From Pleodorina starrii (taxonomy: Eukaryota; Chlorophyta; Chlorophyceae; Chlamydomonadales; Volvocaceae): DNA of 64,000 bases. The stretch is taken from the NCBI GenBank assembly GCA_030267565.1, contig BRXU01000004.1, positions 521,001 through 585,000 on the forward strand. Direction: 5' to 3'. The position numbers and the translations under genes were made by a program. The notes under the pieces are model-generated. The model did no database searches, had not been told where the DNA came from, and was given only the letters and a program-made list of their open reading frames with translations. Positions 35,559 to 47,706 of this stretch are shown piece by piece (the stretch's first letter is position 1; every line of letters begins with the position of its first letter).

Positions 35559-36717
35559 TGAGGTGGGGATAGATAGATAGGGATGTGCGTGATAGCGGCG
35601 GCGAGGGCTCTGCTGGAAGGTAGAGCGCGTTTATATATTTCGGACTCGCTAAGCAAGGGGCGGACCGAGTCATCAGCAGGTCGCGGCCGCAATCGAGGGT
35701 GGCGATCCGTTTATTTAGGGGAGGGGGAGAGGGGCCTAACCCAGCCCGTTTATTTAGGGGGGGGGGGAAATGCGGGGACAATGCACGAGAGATGGAGGTC
35801 GTGGGACCGCACAATATTCAACATATGTAGGTGGGAACGTATCGAACCATCCAACGCAACGAATGGCGTTTTCGATTGATCGGCAGGCACACAGATAGAC
35901 AACTTTGCGGATTGGGCGTATCCGGTATCTGGTAACAGCCGCCTTTTGGTTTCTTGAGGGCTAGGGCCATCGGCGCTGCCGCCTATCTAGCGGTATTGGC
36001 TGCCCGGCTGTCAATCGCACCGCTGATGGCTGACGACGATGCACTGGTTAGAGCCCGTGTGTAGTCGCCCCCAAAAATCCTCATCATCCGTAATTGAAGC
36101 ATGTCGTGTAACACCTTTGGCCCACACAGCAGCTTGCCGCTTTGCCGAGTGCCGAGTGCGATGATGCCTTGGGAAAGCGGTCACCCGCCCGTCTAGAGAG
36201 AGAGAGAGAGAGAGCTGAAGATTGGGGCCTCGCCAAAGCGCTCGCGTCCAAAGGCCTACCTGATCCCCAGCAGCAGCGAGCAGCAAAATTATCACTTTAC
36301 AAATCGTGCGTGAATCGATAACCGTCTACAGCGGACGGACCCAAAAGCATGGACCGTGCGTGCCCCACCCCCAGCCCCACAGCCCCATCCCCACCCCACC
36401 ACGATCGCAGCCAAAGTCCGAACCGCGGATGGCTCACGCACGGACCCAAGCCAGCGAGGACACAACTCGTCTCGCAGCCTGGCGCAACAAAACCAACATG
36501 GTACGGCATGGTCATATGCGTGCCGTACGGCCCGCAATCAAAGGCCCAGCCAGCCAGCCCAGCCAGCCCGCGGTGGAGCGAGGCGGGGGTGGCGCAACCT
36601 CTCCCCACCCCCACCCCCCCGGCCCCAGTCCAGGACCTGAAAGCCGCATGGCTGCCAGCTTTTTGGGCGACGTATGACATGGCCCCAGTACCGGTATGGT
36701 AGCTGCAGCACCGCCCG
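35559..36717. other. Intergenic region, no recognised gene
   Basis: CCGTTTATTTAGGGG occurs twice about 39 bp apart (near 35708 and 35747), and there is a (GA)n run near 36196-36213. No protein family was recognised. Confidence 0.45.
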
Positions 36718-37166
36718 CCCACTCCACCTCACACGACTTCCCAGGCCCAGACACGACTTGCCACTCCACCTCACACGACTTCCCAGGCCCAGACACGACT
36801 TGCCACTCCACCTCACACGACTTCCCAGGCCCAGACACGACTTGCCACTCCACCTCACACGACTTCCCAGGCCCAGACACGACTTCCCACTCCACCTCAC
36901 ACGACTTCCCAGGCCCAGACACGACTTCCCACTCCACCTCACACGACTTCCCAGGCCCAGACACGACTTCCCACTCCACCTCACACGACTTCCCAGGCCC
37001 AGACACGACTTCCCACTCCACCTCACACGACTTCCCAGGCCCAGACACGACTTCCCACTCCACCTCACACGACTTCCCAGGCCCAGACACGACTTCCCAC
37101 TCCACCTCACACGACTTCCCAGGCCCAGACACGACTTCCCACTCCACCTCACACGACTTCCCAGGC
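36718..37166. repeat. 42-bp minisatellite, about 10.7 copies
   Basis: The 42-bp unit is itself a diverged dimer of about 21 bp. Each half carries ACACGACTTCCCA, followed by GGCCCAG in one half and CTCCACCTC in the other. The first three copies read ACTTGCCAC and the rest ACTTCCCAC. All six frames are open because 42 is divisible by 3, so the long frames here are not evidence of a gene. Confidence 0.97.
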
Positions 37167-38358
37167 CAGACGGACGGACGGACGGACGGGCGGGCGCGTT
37201 TGTAAAAGTACCGCCGCCCCGTCAACCTGCTGGCAGGCACCACCGCACTACCAGGGGGGGGGCACGGAGGGCGTGAACCGCCGCTCGACCGGCGGTTCAC
37301 TTCCAGCCCTCGCGTAATTCGTTAGCGCATCCTGTTCGTAAAATTGTGAACAATCCTCATTGTACGGCATGCACCTGCGTGAAGGCCCGCGCGCCATCTC
37401 CAAAGAATAGGCAGTAGTGAGTTTTTTGGCAGAAGGAGTGCGTCCGCGCGTTCGTTCGTTGTCGGTCTCTCTCCTTTGCGGAAAGAACACAACGAAGAGA
37501 GAGAAAGAAGCATTGCCAAATGAAAAGACGCAGTGAAAGGAACCTCACACTACTGGCGTTCTCTAATAAAGGGAGATGCTGCGCCCTGTTTCGGTACATC
37601 AAAGCAACAACGACTATATCTGCGTGGCCCCTTCCTTCCCTGCCGGATGCATCCCGCTTTTAGGCTCCTCATCCGTCATTGCCGCCCTCCTGCCTCGCGA
37701 CCCTGACCTGACCTGACCTCACCTGATCCTCCCCGACTTGACAGTCCCAGGTTTGACATGACCTCCCCCTGACCTCCACCTGATCCTCCCCCAATCGCGC
37801 GCGTCGGCCAAAAACAACACAGAGGCCGCATTGCCCCCTCCTCACCGCCGCGCCCGGGACCGGAGGAGGATCGCGTATGCATGCACAGCACGGCACAGCA
37901 TTACGTGTCCTTGCAGGCAAACGGTACGACAGACACAGGCACGCGCTGGCGGCACACATCTGTCGCACCCAACAGAACACAACTCGCCCGCCGCCCCGAA
38001 TCCCTCTTTACCCCCCCCCAACCCTCCAGTCTCCGGCCCCTCACCTCCTCCTCCTCTCAGTCTCCGCGGCCCCTCCCGCCCCGGCGACAAAGGCCATCCT
38101 CATGCCATGCCTCCCTCCCACCTTCCACCTGCACCTCCGGCCCCCCATCCACGCCGCCCAACATCCTTCCCTCCCTCTAGTCTTTGTCCAGTCCCTATCA
38201 ACCCTCACCCCCACAACCCTCACCCCCTTTTCCCCAGAACCCCAACAACCCTCTTCCCCATAACCCCCCCCCATTTTCCCCCCATGCTACTCTCCTCTTC
38301 CCTGCGCCCTACTCCCCCGACTCCCCCTACTCCCTCCCCTCCTCCTCCACCCCCCACC
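37167..38358. other. Intergenic region, no recognised gene
   Basis: No supported gene. Around 37700-37790 are repeated CTGACCT/GATCCTCCCC motifs. The minus-strand gene ending at 38359 could extend here if the bases around its stop (GCGGTGAGG) are used as a donor instead. Confidence 0.35.
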
Positions 38359-41300
38359 TCACCGCATCATCCTCTCCTCCACGAAACTCCTCCCCTGCGA
38401 CTCCCGCAGCGGCAGCACCGGCACCTCAGGCCGGTCCCGCTCGATCTGCCCCAACCGGAGCTCCACCACCAACTCCTCCCGCAGCAACCCCTCACACCCC
38501 TCCGCCCCATCCCCACCCCCACCCCCGCCCCCGCCCCCGCGCCCCTCCCTCCCACCGCCTTGCAGCATGAGGCCGTCGAGGATACACTGCAGCCACTTCT
38601 CCCCCGAGGCCCGGCACTCCGTAAACTGGCGCCGCGCGACCGCGTCGGCACCCGCGACCGCATACGCGCGCGCGAGCGCATACGCGCCCGCACCGCCCTG
38701 CGCGCGCTGCTGCTGCTGGTTCTGTTGGTTCTGTTGGTTCCGCTGCAGGTTCCGTTGGTTGTGTTCCAGTCGCATCAGGCGATCCAGCAGCGGCGCCAAG
38801 AGCTGAATTGCGGCCAGTGTGCTGGCCAGGGCTTCGTGCAGGGGTTGCCGCCAGTTGCCGCAGATGACGTCGCTCACACACACGCGCACGTCCATGCCAG
38901 CGGCCCGCATTTCCGCGGCAACCTGTGTGGGTGTGGAGATGGGGAGGGACAAGGGAGGAGAGGGAGGGGAGGGAGGGGAGTGAAGAGAAGGGAAAGGGAA
39001 GCAGCGGGGCAGACGGCCAAAAGTCAGGGACTGGCCCCGCAGCAGCGTTTACGGTAGTATGGTAACAGCAATGGCTGTGAGGATGGCTGTGAGGGTGGCG
39101 GTGAGGACGGTGATGCGATGCTGAAGGTTGGTCGCTGGGGTTGCAGCCGTCGGGGGGGGGGGGGCCGCCGGGTGCCCATCTGTTTGTGCGGGTGTCTGCG
39201 GGTGCTCCCCTGTCCTGCTGCACGTGCGGCCTCCCCTATCCTGCCTACGATGGAGCCACAACGCGCACCGCAGCACAACGCGCACCGCAGCACAACGCGT
39301 GCCGCAGCATGCCCCCACCCCCACCCCCCCACAACCCCGCCCAGCGCCCTCCCTCTCTCCCTCCCTCTCCCCCTCCCTCCCTTGGTCCCATGCTCCCATC
39401 CCTCCCTCCCTCCCCCCCCCAAAGCCAGCCCTCCCGCCCACCTGAGCCGCCATCAGCAGTGCGCGCTGCACCCCCTCCACCCCCTGGCCCCGGATCCAGC
39501 ACATGCCCAGCCGCTTCTCCAACATCGCCCCGCGGACCAGCGCCAGGCCCTTGTCCCACCTGGGGGAGACGTGAACCCCGTGCATTGGGTCATATGCGCA
39601 CACACACACAGAGGGGAGGGGGCGCACACACACAAACGCACACACAAAGGGCGGCACACAGGGATGTAATGATGCGCACGCAGGCGGGCACGCACACGAA
39701 CACAAGAGGGGCATGCGGGGTACCGTAACGGGGCATACACAGCGGCACGCACCGGCAGCCACGGCCGCAAGAGCTGCATCAGTGGCAGCTTGTCAGTGAC
39801 AGCATCAGTGGCAGCATCAGTGGCAGCATCAGTGGCAGCATCAGTGGCAGCTTGTCAGTGGCAAAATCACAAGCGACAGCAGAGCAGCTGCAGAGCAGCG
39901 CACGTTGGCAACCTCAACGGATTGGGGGGCAGCAGTCAGCCAGCTCTGCATCGCCCGACCCGATGTGCCTGCCGCCGCCCCCTCCACCGGCCCCCACCTC
40001 CCTTCCCCCCCCTCCCCCACGCCTTGCTCACCCCCTGCCCATCTGCCCCGGTGCGCAAACGTACCAATACCGCGTTGCCCCACGAAAACCTGCCCTCCCC
40101 TCCCCTCGCACAAGACGCCCCCACCTAACCCCACCCCCCCCACCCCCCCCGCCCCCCCACACGCACCCCCCTCAACACACACACACATACACACACGCAC
40201 CCAACCTGCACCTGCTGCTTGCCGTGACCTTCCGCTCGTCAATGAGGCTGTGTTGGCGGCAGCTCTGCCACCGAATGGCCTTCCGGAAGGCGGGGTCGGC
40301 TTCCAGAGGCACCACCCCCAGCTCGATGGAAGACAGCGCCACCATCCCGGGGGAGGGGGAGGAGGAGCCGGGGGAGGGGGAGGAGGAGCCGGGGGCGGGA
40401 GGGAACAGCGGCGGAACCTGCGCGGGAGGCGCGCGCGGGGGGGGGGGGTGCGGGCGAGGGCGGGTGAGCTTGCACTGGAAACACCGGCCCAACCAACTAC
40501 TCATTGTCGTCATGATCATGATCAACGTCATGATCATTATCATTATCGTTATGATCAACAACATGACATGGGCATCCTCCAACGTCGACACCAGCAGCGG
40601 CGGCGGCAGCAGCATGAAGGGTGGTGCCGCAGCCGCAGCCGACCCGGTCCCACGATCTCACGATCCCAATCACACCCACGATCACGTGCCTTGCCGTGTG
40701 CCCCAGCCCCCACCGCCCCCGCCGCCGCCGCCGTCAAGTGCTCGTGTGCGACCGGCAGGAACACCAGCCGCCACTGCTTGCCGCGATCCCGCGGCACAGC
40801 CTGGCTGACCGTGTACAGCAGCAGCAGCGCCAGTGTCGTGTGCTCGGGACCCGCCACCAAGAGCGTCGCCGCCGCTTCGGAGGCTGCGCCAGCGGCGGCG
40901 CCAGCGGCGGAATGGCGGCTGGCGTTGAGCACCGTAGCGAGGGGCAGCAGGGCGGGCAGCACCTGCCTGACGCTCTTATCCGGACCAATGCACAGCGGGG
41001 GCGCCCGATTCTCGGTCGCGCGGCCGCCCGATTCTCGCTCGGGTCGCGAACCCGACTCCGAGTCCGAGCCGGAGCCGGAACATGAAGGTGAGGGCTGGGG
41101 CGGGGGTGGCGGTGGGGGCCGACGCGCGGCTCCCGCCGCGTCGGCCGCTGCAGCGGAACCGTCCCACGGGTCGTCGTCGCCGTCCTCAGACGCGCGTGTC
41201 GAGCCGTAGCCGTGCTGCTCCCGATCCGAGCCGCTGCTCAGGCCCTCCAGGCCGTCATCGCCTTCATCCTCCTGGGCATTCTGGTCGTCATGGCCTTCGT

Positions 41301-44300
41301 CATCGTCGCTGCAGAGCGCATCGTAGAACAGCAGCCCCGCCAGGTGCCGTACCGCGGTTTCGTAGCGCGGTCGGCCCCGGTCGGTCCACCCACCGACCCG
41401 CGGGTCGGCGGCCCCCCGCTCCCGCATGCACTCCGCCAGCGCGCCGGCCTGGGGCCCTGCCTCCAACAGGAAGCGGTCCAGGGAGTGCTGCAGCAGCACT
41501 CCCATGCGCGACTGTCGCTCGGGGTGCGAGCGGGGCATGCCCGGCGGCGGCGGCGGCGGCGGCGGCGACGTCTCGGCGGCGGCCGTCCAGCCGTCGTCGG
41601 GCGGCACGCAGGCGAATGACGGAACCAGCGCGGCGAAGAAGAAAAAGTCCAGGGCCTCACCGGATATGCCCTCGAGACATTGATCCGCGTCCTGGGAGGG
41701 GGGCGGGGCCGGGGGGTCAGGGAGTGATATGCTCCTTTTTTAAAACATAATTGAGTCACTGCGGACGTTGTTCAGCAAGCTGCCGGGGGCGGGGGGGGGG
41801 GGAGAGCGCGGGGCGGGGGCCCGGCAGTAGCAGCAGAGGCGGAAGCACAAGCGGCGGCAGTAGCAGCAGCAGCAGCAGCCAGGTGAGAAGCGCCGGGCGC
41901 CGGGCTAAACAGCGCAAGCCGTGAGTGCGGGGGGGGGGGGAGGGTTAGGGAGGGATATGCTCCCCGGAGGGGGATGGGCGAATCGGGGCGGATGGACGGA
42001 GGGGTAGACGGGCGGATGGCGGGGTGGTGGTGGCGGGGTGGGCGGATGGATGCTGGTGACGCCCAGCCCCGCATGCGCTCCGGCTGCGGGGAACTGGCGG
42101 CAAAGCCAGCAGGTGCATGAGGGCCGAGTAGTGCAGTGCAGGGGCTACACACGGATAGGCTACCGAGGGGGAAGGAGGAGCGCTGGGAGGCCTGGGTTTG
42201 CTTGCGTTCGCCTCCGTCCCTTCGCAGAGGTTTCTTCGTTGTTACCCATCTGCTCCCGCGGCCCCCACCCACCCAGCCACCCACCCACGTGGGGCTCACC
42301 GGATGCACCGCCAGCAGGTAATGGTACAGGAACCCCGCCCCAAAGCAGTACGACAGACGTACGAGCGGCTGCGGCACCTCCTGCCCCGCCAGCAGCGCCA
42401 AGCCTGTGAGCGCCCACCAAGCAACCTGCACCACCACCACCACCACCACCACCACCACCACCACCACCACCACCACCGTCATCGATGTCGTCACCGCCAC
42501 GAAAGGGGTTGAGACGGGGGTTTGAAGCAGCCGGATATTTTCAGATGGGGAGTTGCAGCAGGGAGGGGCAAAGATGAGTCGGCAGGCGCGTTGCGGGCCA
42601 AGGCACGGTGGGCCATGGCAATGACACACCGCCCCAACCCACTCCCAACCCCCCAAACCCACGCAGCGCCAAACGCCACAGTCCGCGCCCCCATCTTCAC
42701 CCCTCACCCACCCACCCACCCACCCACCCACCCACCCACCCACCCACCCACCCGTCCACCGGGGCGCCCCTTCCTCCTCCTCCTCCTCCTCCTCTTCCTC
42801 CTCTGCCGCCGCCCCGCCCCCTCTCCACCACCTCCCATAATCGGTAGCCCTCCCCTCCCCTCCCCTCCTCCCCTCTCCTCCCCTCCCCTGCCCTTCCCTC
42901 CCCAGCCATCCAGCCACTCACAGTCCCCCACTCCTCCACCGCCGGCTCCCTCTCCGCCCTCTGCATCAGCGCCCTCCACGTCTCCGGGTGCCCCTCCAGC
43001 AGCCCCGGACGCAGCGCCTCCATCGCAGCGGCCCAAGGCAGCGGCCCGCCCGGCGGCCCCGGCCCCAGCAGCGCCCCGACCAGGGCCCCCGCCTCCGCCG
43101 CCGCTGGGCGCGCCGCCACCCACCGCCGCCTCGCCGCCTCGAAGCCCCTGTGGCGAGCCTGGCAGCGCTGCCACGCCGCATCCGCCGCGAGGTGCGGCTC
43201 GTGCCACACCTCCCGCTCCGCGACCGAGTACGTGTCGCGCAGCACCGCGAGCAGCTGCTGTACAGCCGTACTGTCGTACTCCCGTACGTCCAGCAGGCGT
43301 GCCGTCTCCAGTCGAGCCACCCAGAGCCTGCTCTCCAACATGCCGATCCCCATCATGTGCGAGCCGCAATCGCTCGTCTTCACGGCATGCCAGAAGCAGT
43401 CGAACAAATAGAAGCGTTCCGAGTTCGCCGTCTCGGCCACAGTCCCCGTCTCGGTCTGCTCCTGCTCCTCCTCCTCGTCGTTCTGGCTGTGGCTGCCCTC
43501 CTCCGCGTCTGCCCAGCGCCGACCGCCGCCTGGGCCCTCCTCCTCCTCCTCCCCCTGGTCCTCCGAGCTGCCACTGGGGATGGTGGTGTAGCTGCAGCTA
43601 GAGGTGGGGCTGGAGGTGGAGGTGGAGGTGCGGCCGCTGCGGCTGCCCTCCTCCTCCTCCTCCTCCTCTGCCCCTTCGCCGTTGCCCTCCTCCTTCTGCT
43701 CGTCCACCTCGTCCTCGTCCTTATTGGGGACCCACCCGCCTTCTGCCCGGTATTGCCCCCGCTCTCCCGCCCTCTCCACGCGCTCCGACTGCGCCTCTTC
43801 CACATCCCCCTGCTGCCGCTGCTGCTGCTGCTGCTCCCGCTCCCGCTGTTCCCGCCATCGCTCCTGCTGCTGCCCCTGCTGCTGCTGCCGCGCCCGCTGT
43901 TCCCGCCGCCGCTCCTGCTGCTGTTGCTCTTCGGCGCGGGCGTCGTGCTGCTCCTGCAGCTGCTCACGCGCGGCGACGGCGGAGGTCCGTGGCCCGCCTC
44001 CTCCACCTCCTCCACCTCCACCGCCGACCGCCGAGGGCTCATCGGGCCCAGCTCCCCTTCCCCCTCGCCCTCCGGCCCGCGCGCCGCGCGTGGCGCACGC
44101 GGTGGCCATGTCCTGGTAGAAGATCTCCACCCCCAGCAGATCCCGAAACGCCCCGGGCAGCATCTCCGGCTGCGCCGATCCCTCCCAATCCTGCTCCTGC
44201 TCCTGCACCCACTGCTGCAGCTCACGCGTCAGCTCCGTCAGCGTGATGAGGACCGCCGGGCCCTCGGCCATGGCACACAGCACGAAGCGGAGGTGCGCGG

Positions 44301-47300
44301 GGGAGAAGCGCGGAGGAGGAGGAGTGCGCGGCGGTGGCGGCGGCGGAGGTCGAGGGGGCGGGGACGCGGTGCCTCCGGAAGCGCTGGCGGCGCCGATGCC
44401 GGACTGGTGGAGGCTGACGGGTCCGTAGCACAGGATGTCGTACAGGAAGCTGGGGGAAGCGAGGCTGAGTAAGGGGGCGGTCCGGGGTGAGGGCGGCTGG
44501 TGCTGCGGTTGGTGATGAGGGAAGATGGAGTGGGCCGCGGCCTGGGGTTGGGCAGCGAGGCGGGGTGCAGGGCGGCGTGACGTGGGGTGGGGTTGGTGTG
44601 GTGTGGTGTGGCGTGGCAGTGTGTGGCGCATATCTGTGTGCTGTGGTGAGGTGAGGTGGGGTGGGGCGCGGCGTGGAGCGGTGAAGAGACGGTGAGGCCG
44701 GTGAGCTGGTGGTGGTGGTGGTGGTGTGTGTGTGTGGGGGGGGGTGGCGGCTGGCGGGAGTTCACCGCGGTCTGTAAGTCCACCACTGCCGCCCCCAGCC
44801 GCAGGAGCAGCAGCAGCCGCAGCGGCAGCAGCCACCACCACCACTGCCAGGGCCTCCTCCTGCCAGGGGCACGAAGCGCGGCCAGGCCGGCGAGACCGCA
44901 CGCAGTTGCCCACAGGCAGGTCAGGCGCCTGCTCTCCTTTCGTGTTGCCGGCCGCGCCGGTGACCTGCAGCCCTGTCGCCCTGTGCCGCCCTGAGTGCTT
45001 GACCCGTGCGGCCCTTCGCTTGAGGCTTGGACCCCACCACTGCCCGGTGCCGGCCGCCCAACCGCGCCTCCGCCCGCCTGTCCCACACCCTCCTCCTCCG
45101 TGATCCCCTCACCCACAACCCCTCCCACCCACCGCGCTCTTATCCGTCGCCCCTACCCATCAGCCCTATTTCCCCCGTAGCCCCTCTACCCTCCCCCTGC
45201 CAATACCCTTCCAAGCCCCTACCCCTCCTTCAGCACCTTACCCCCTTCAGCCCCTACCCCTTCCGGCCCCTGAACCCCCTTCAGCCCGCCCCCTCGCCCC
45301 CGCCCTCCCTCAGCCCGTATCACTGCCTCACCCTACAGAGCGGGAAGAACGGGCCCAGCAGCGCACATGACATCGGGTCCAGCGCCTCCCTGTCCGCCAC
45401 GGGGCTCCCGGACAACCAAAAGGCCCCCAACACGGCGCATTGGAGTACCTGCACGGGGGGAGAGAGACATACACATACATATACACATACACACACGGGT
45501 GGGTGGGTGGGTGGGTGACACAGAGGCACGGAGGCACAGAGGCACGGAGGCACACACACATGATGGAGGGAGGGAGGGAGGGAGGGTGAGAGGGAGGGAG
45601 GGACGGAGACACCCTCACCCTGAGCACAAGCAAAGCAACCAGCTGGGCACCAATCCAAGACGGGCCTCCTATGCGCGCAACACGCTCCTATTCGCACGCA
45701 GCTGTTGTTGCTGCTGCTGCTTCTACTTGGCTGCAGCTACCTTGTCGCCTCTCCCAGCCACCCTCGTCCCCCTGTCGGAATCCCTCTCTGCCTACGCCAG
45801 CACCCACTCAACCCACACTCAACCCACACCACTCCACAGCGCAGCACTGAAGCCATACCCCTAAGTCACCCGCCCCCACCATGTCACACCACGCCACTCC
45901 ACTCTACTCCGCGCAACGCCACGCCACACCGCGCCGCGCGGCACGGCAACGCTGGCACGCCTCGCCCCCTCCCTCTACCCACTTGCAGAGCAAACCCGCC
46001 CTCCTCCTCCTCCTCCTCCAGCCGCGCCTCTCCCCCTCTCCGCCGCGCCTCCTCCTCCTCCTTCTCTTCCTGCTGCTCCTCCTCCTCCTCCTCCTCCGCG
46101 GCCTGCAGCAGCCGGCTCCAGTAGCACACCCGCTCATGCACCGTCGGCCCCCACCGCCGCCGCCCGCCGCCGCCTACCTCCGCCCGCTCCCCCTCGCCCT
46201 CCCGCGCCTCCACCGCCCGCAGTGCCGCCCCCAGCCGCGTCTGCAGCCGCTCCAGCTCCTGTCGCAGCGCCCGCGCGCCCAGGCCCCGCACCCTCTCCAC
46301 CACCTGGAAAACGCCCACCAGGTTGTGCGCCTCCGTCAGCGCGCGCAGCCGGCAGGTGTCCTCGTGCGCCTCGCCCGCGAGGCCGCGCACCACCGCCTTC
46401 CCGTGCGCCCGCAGCGCCGGCGCCTCCGCCCGCCCGGCGGCGGCGGCATTCTCGCGGTACTGCGCCGCCAAGCAGGCCGCCATGTCCGCCATGTTGGGTT
46501 CGAACGCGCCGCGCGGCGAGTGCGGCCCCGGCCCCGGCGCCGGCCAGCCGCGGGTTCGCAGCGCCTCCAGTGAGTCGAGCAGCTGGCTCAGCAGACCGCT
46601 GAAGATGCTCTGCAGCTGGATTTCGCTGCGGGGGCTGCAGCCCGCGGCCGGCTGTGGAAGCGGTGGCGGCGGAGCCGCACTCGCCGCGTGCGTCGACGTC
46701 GCCGGGGAATGGCGTCCGGGCGCGGATGCGGGAGCGGGGCGGGCGCGGGGCGGAAGCGGGGCGGGGGCCGCCGGGCTGTCGGCAGCGGCTGCGGACCTGG
46801 CTAGCCGGGCAGTGGCGCTGCCGCTCGGCCGCTGCGGGTCGGAATCCTCCTGCGGCAGAGGACGCAGGCGGCGGCGGCGGTGGTCAAAAGGCAGCCCAGC
46901 CACGGTGCAACACGCGCGGTGCGGGTGCGGTGCCAGGTGCGGGTGCGGTGCCAGGTGGGGGTTAGCTGGAGGGCTGCGTGGGGCTTGTCGGGCCAGTTAA
47001 AAGCCAGTCCCCGCAACGGCATCGTGCATCGTGCATGTGGCCTTGGGTCCCTTACCCGGGTATGACCAATCTGCCGGTCCAGAGCCGCGCTCCTGGCGCC
47101 GCCCGTTGCGCCGCTGCCGCCGCGGCCGCGTCCGTCGACGCCTGTAGGGCGCGCGGCCCGCGAGTAGCTGCCGCTCCCGCCAGCAGCACCGCCCTGCGCC
47201 GCCGAGCCAGATGCAGACGCCGCCACCGCGGCGTCGCCTTTGGTGCGGCTGCCGCCGCCGCCCCTGCTGCCGCTGCCGCCTCCGCCGCTGTCCGCTGGAG

Positions 47301-47706
47301 GTGCCCGGATGCTCCACGGCAGCTGCGTGCGCCAGCGGCGCGGGCGCGCCGGCGGAGTCGGCCAGGCCGACGCGGTTCCACCACCACCACCACCACGTTG
47401 GAAGGAGGATGTCGCAAGGAACACGGCCGTGGGGTGCAGCCGCCGCATCCTTTCGATGGCATGCCGTTCCGAGACGGACATGACGCGGGGACCGGCGGGA
47501 CCGGGGCTGGGAGCAGCGTCTCGGTCCGCGCCAGGGGCATTGGTTTCGGCCTGCTTTGCGCTCTTCTCCTGCTGTCTCCCAGGTTGGTTGCCGACCCACT
47601 CCGAGACCGAGGCCTGGCGGTTCTTACTCGCAAGGAGTGCCTCCATGAGCATCTGTCTGCGCCGCTGCTCTTGCTGGGCCGCCAGGGCCCAGGCAGTGGC
47701 ACTCAT
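38359..47706 (-). CDS. Large Glu/Gln-rich gene of unknown function
   Basis: The ATG at 47706 opens MSATAWALAAQQEQRRRQML. Supported exons on the minus strand are 47706-47056, 46849-45983, 45448-45332, 44449-42922, 42425-42300, 41691 to about 40700, an exon around 40430-40210, 39559-39442, and 38922-38359 (TGA). The join between 45332 and 44449 is not in phase, so an exon in 44450-45331 is missing; 42140-41700 and the 3' end of the 41691 exon are also unresolved. The protein would exceed 1600 aa. It contains a helical segment with IQLQSIFSGLLSQLLDSLEA, acidic runs, a Gln/Arg-rich coiled coil, and hydrophobic stretches such as VAWWALTGLALLAGQEVP and LSYCFGAGFLYHYLLAV that could span a membrane. 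The C-terminus is rich in Gln/Asn. No known family is recognised. Confidence 0.6.
39781..39860. repeat. 12-bp tandem repeat
   Basis: AGTGGCAGCATC repeated about four times, flanked on both sides by AGTGGCAGCTTGTCAGTG, within an intron of the large minus-strand gene. Confidence 0.9.
41720..41772 (-). repeat. Dispersed intronic module (GTCCGCAGTGACTCA...CACTCCCTGA) in the large minus-strand gene
   Basis: On the sense strand it reads GTCCGCAGTGACTCA, an AT-rich centre with AAGGAGCATA, then TCACTCCCTGA, about 30 bp upstream of the acceptor of the exon starting 41691. It matches the copy at 25963-26012. A partial copy (GGAGCATATC.CTCCCT) is at about 41944-41965. Confidence 0.8.
42429..42477. repeat. 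(CAC)n microsatellite
   Basis: About 16 CAC triplets directly upstream, on the sense (minus) strand, of the exon starting 42425. Confidence 0.95.
42703..42752. repeat. (CCCA)n microsatellite
   Basis: About 12 CCCA units within an intron of the large minus-strand gene; sense strand (GGGT)n on the 5' side of that intron. Confidence 0.95.

Noticed and set aside
36718..37166. CRISPR-like regular repeat array
   Set aside because: Units are contiguous without unique spacers, and the genome is eukaryotic; this is a minisatellite.
36512..37300. Repetitive proteins of about 14-aa units on both strands
   Set aside because: The 42-bp minisatellite period is a multiple of three, so all frames stay open; there are no flanking coding signals.
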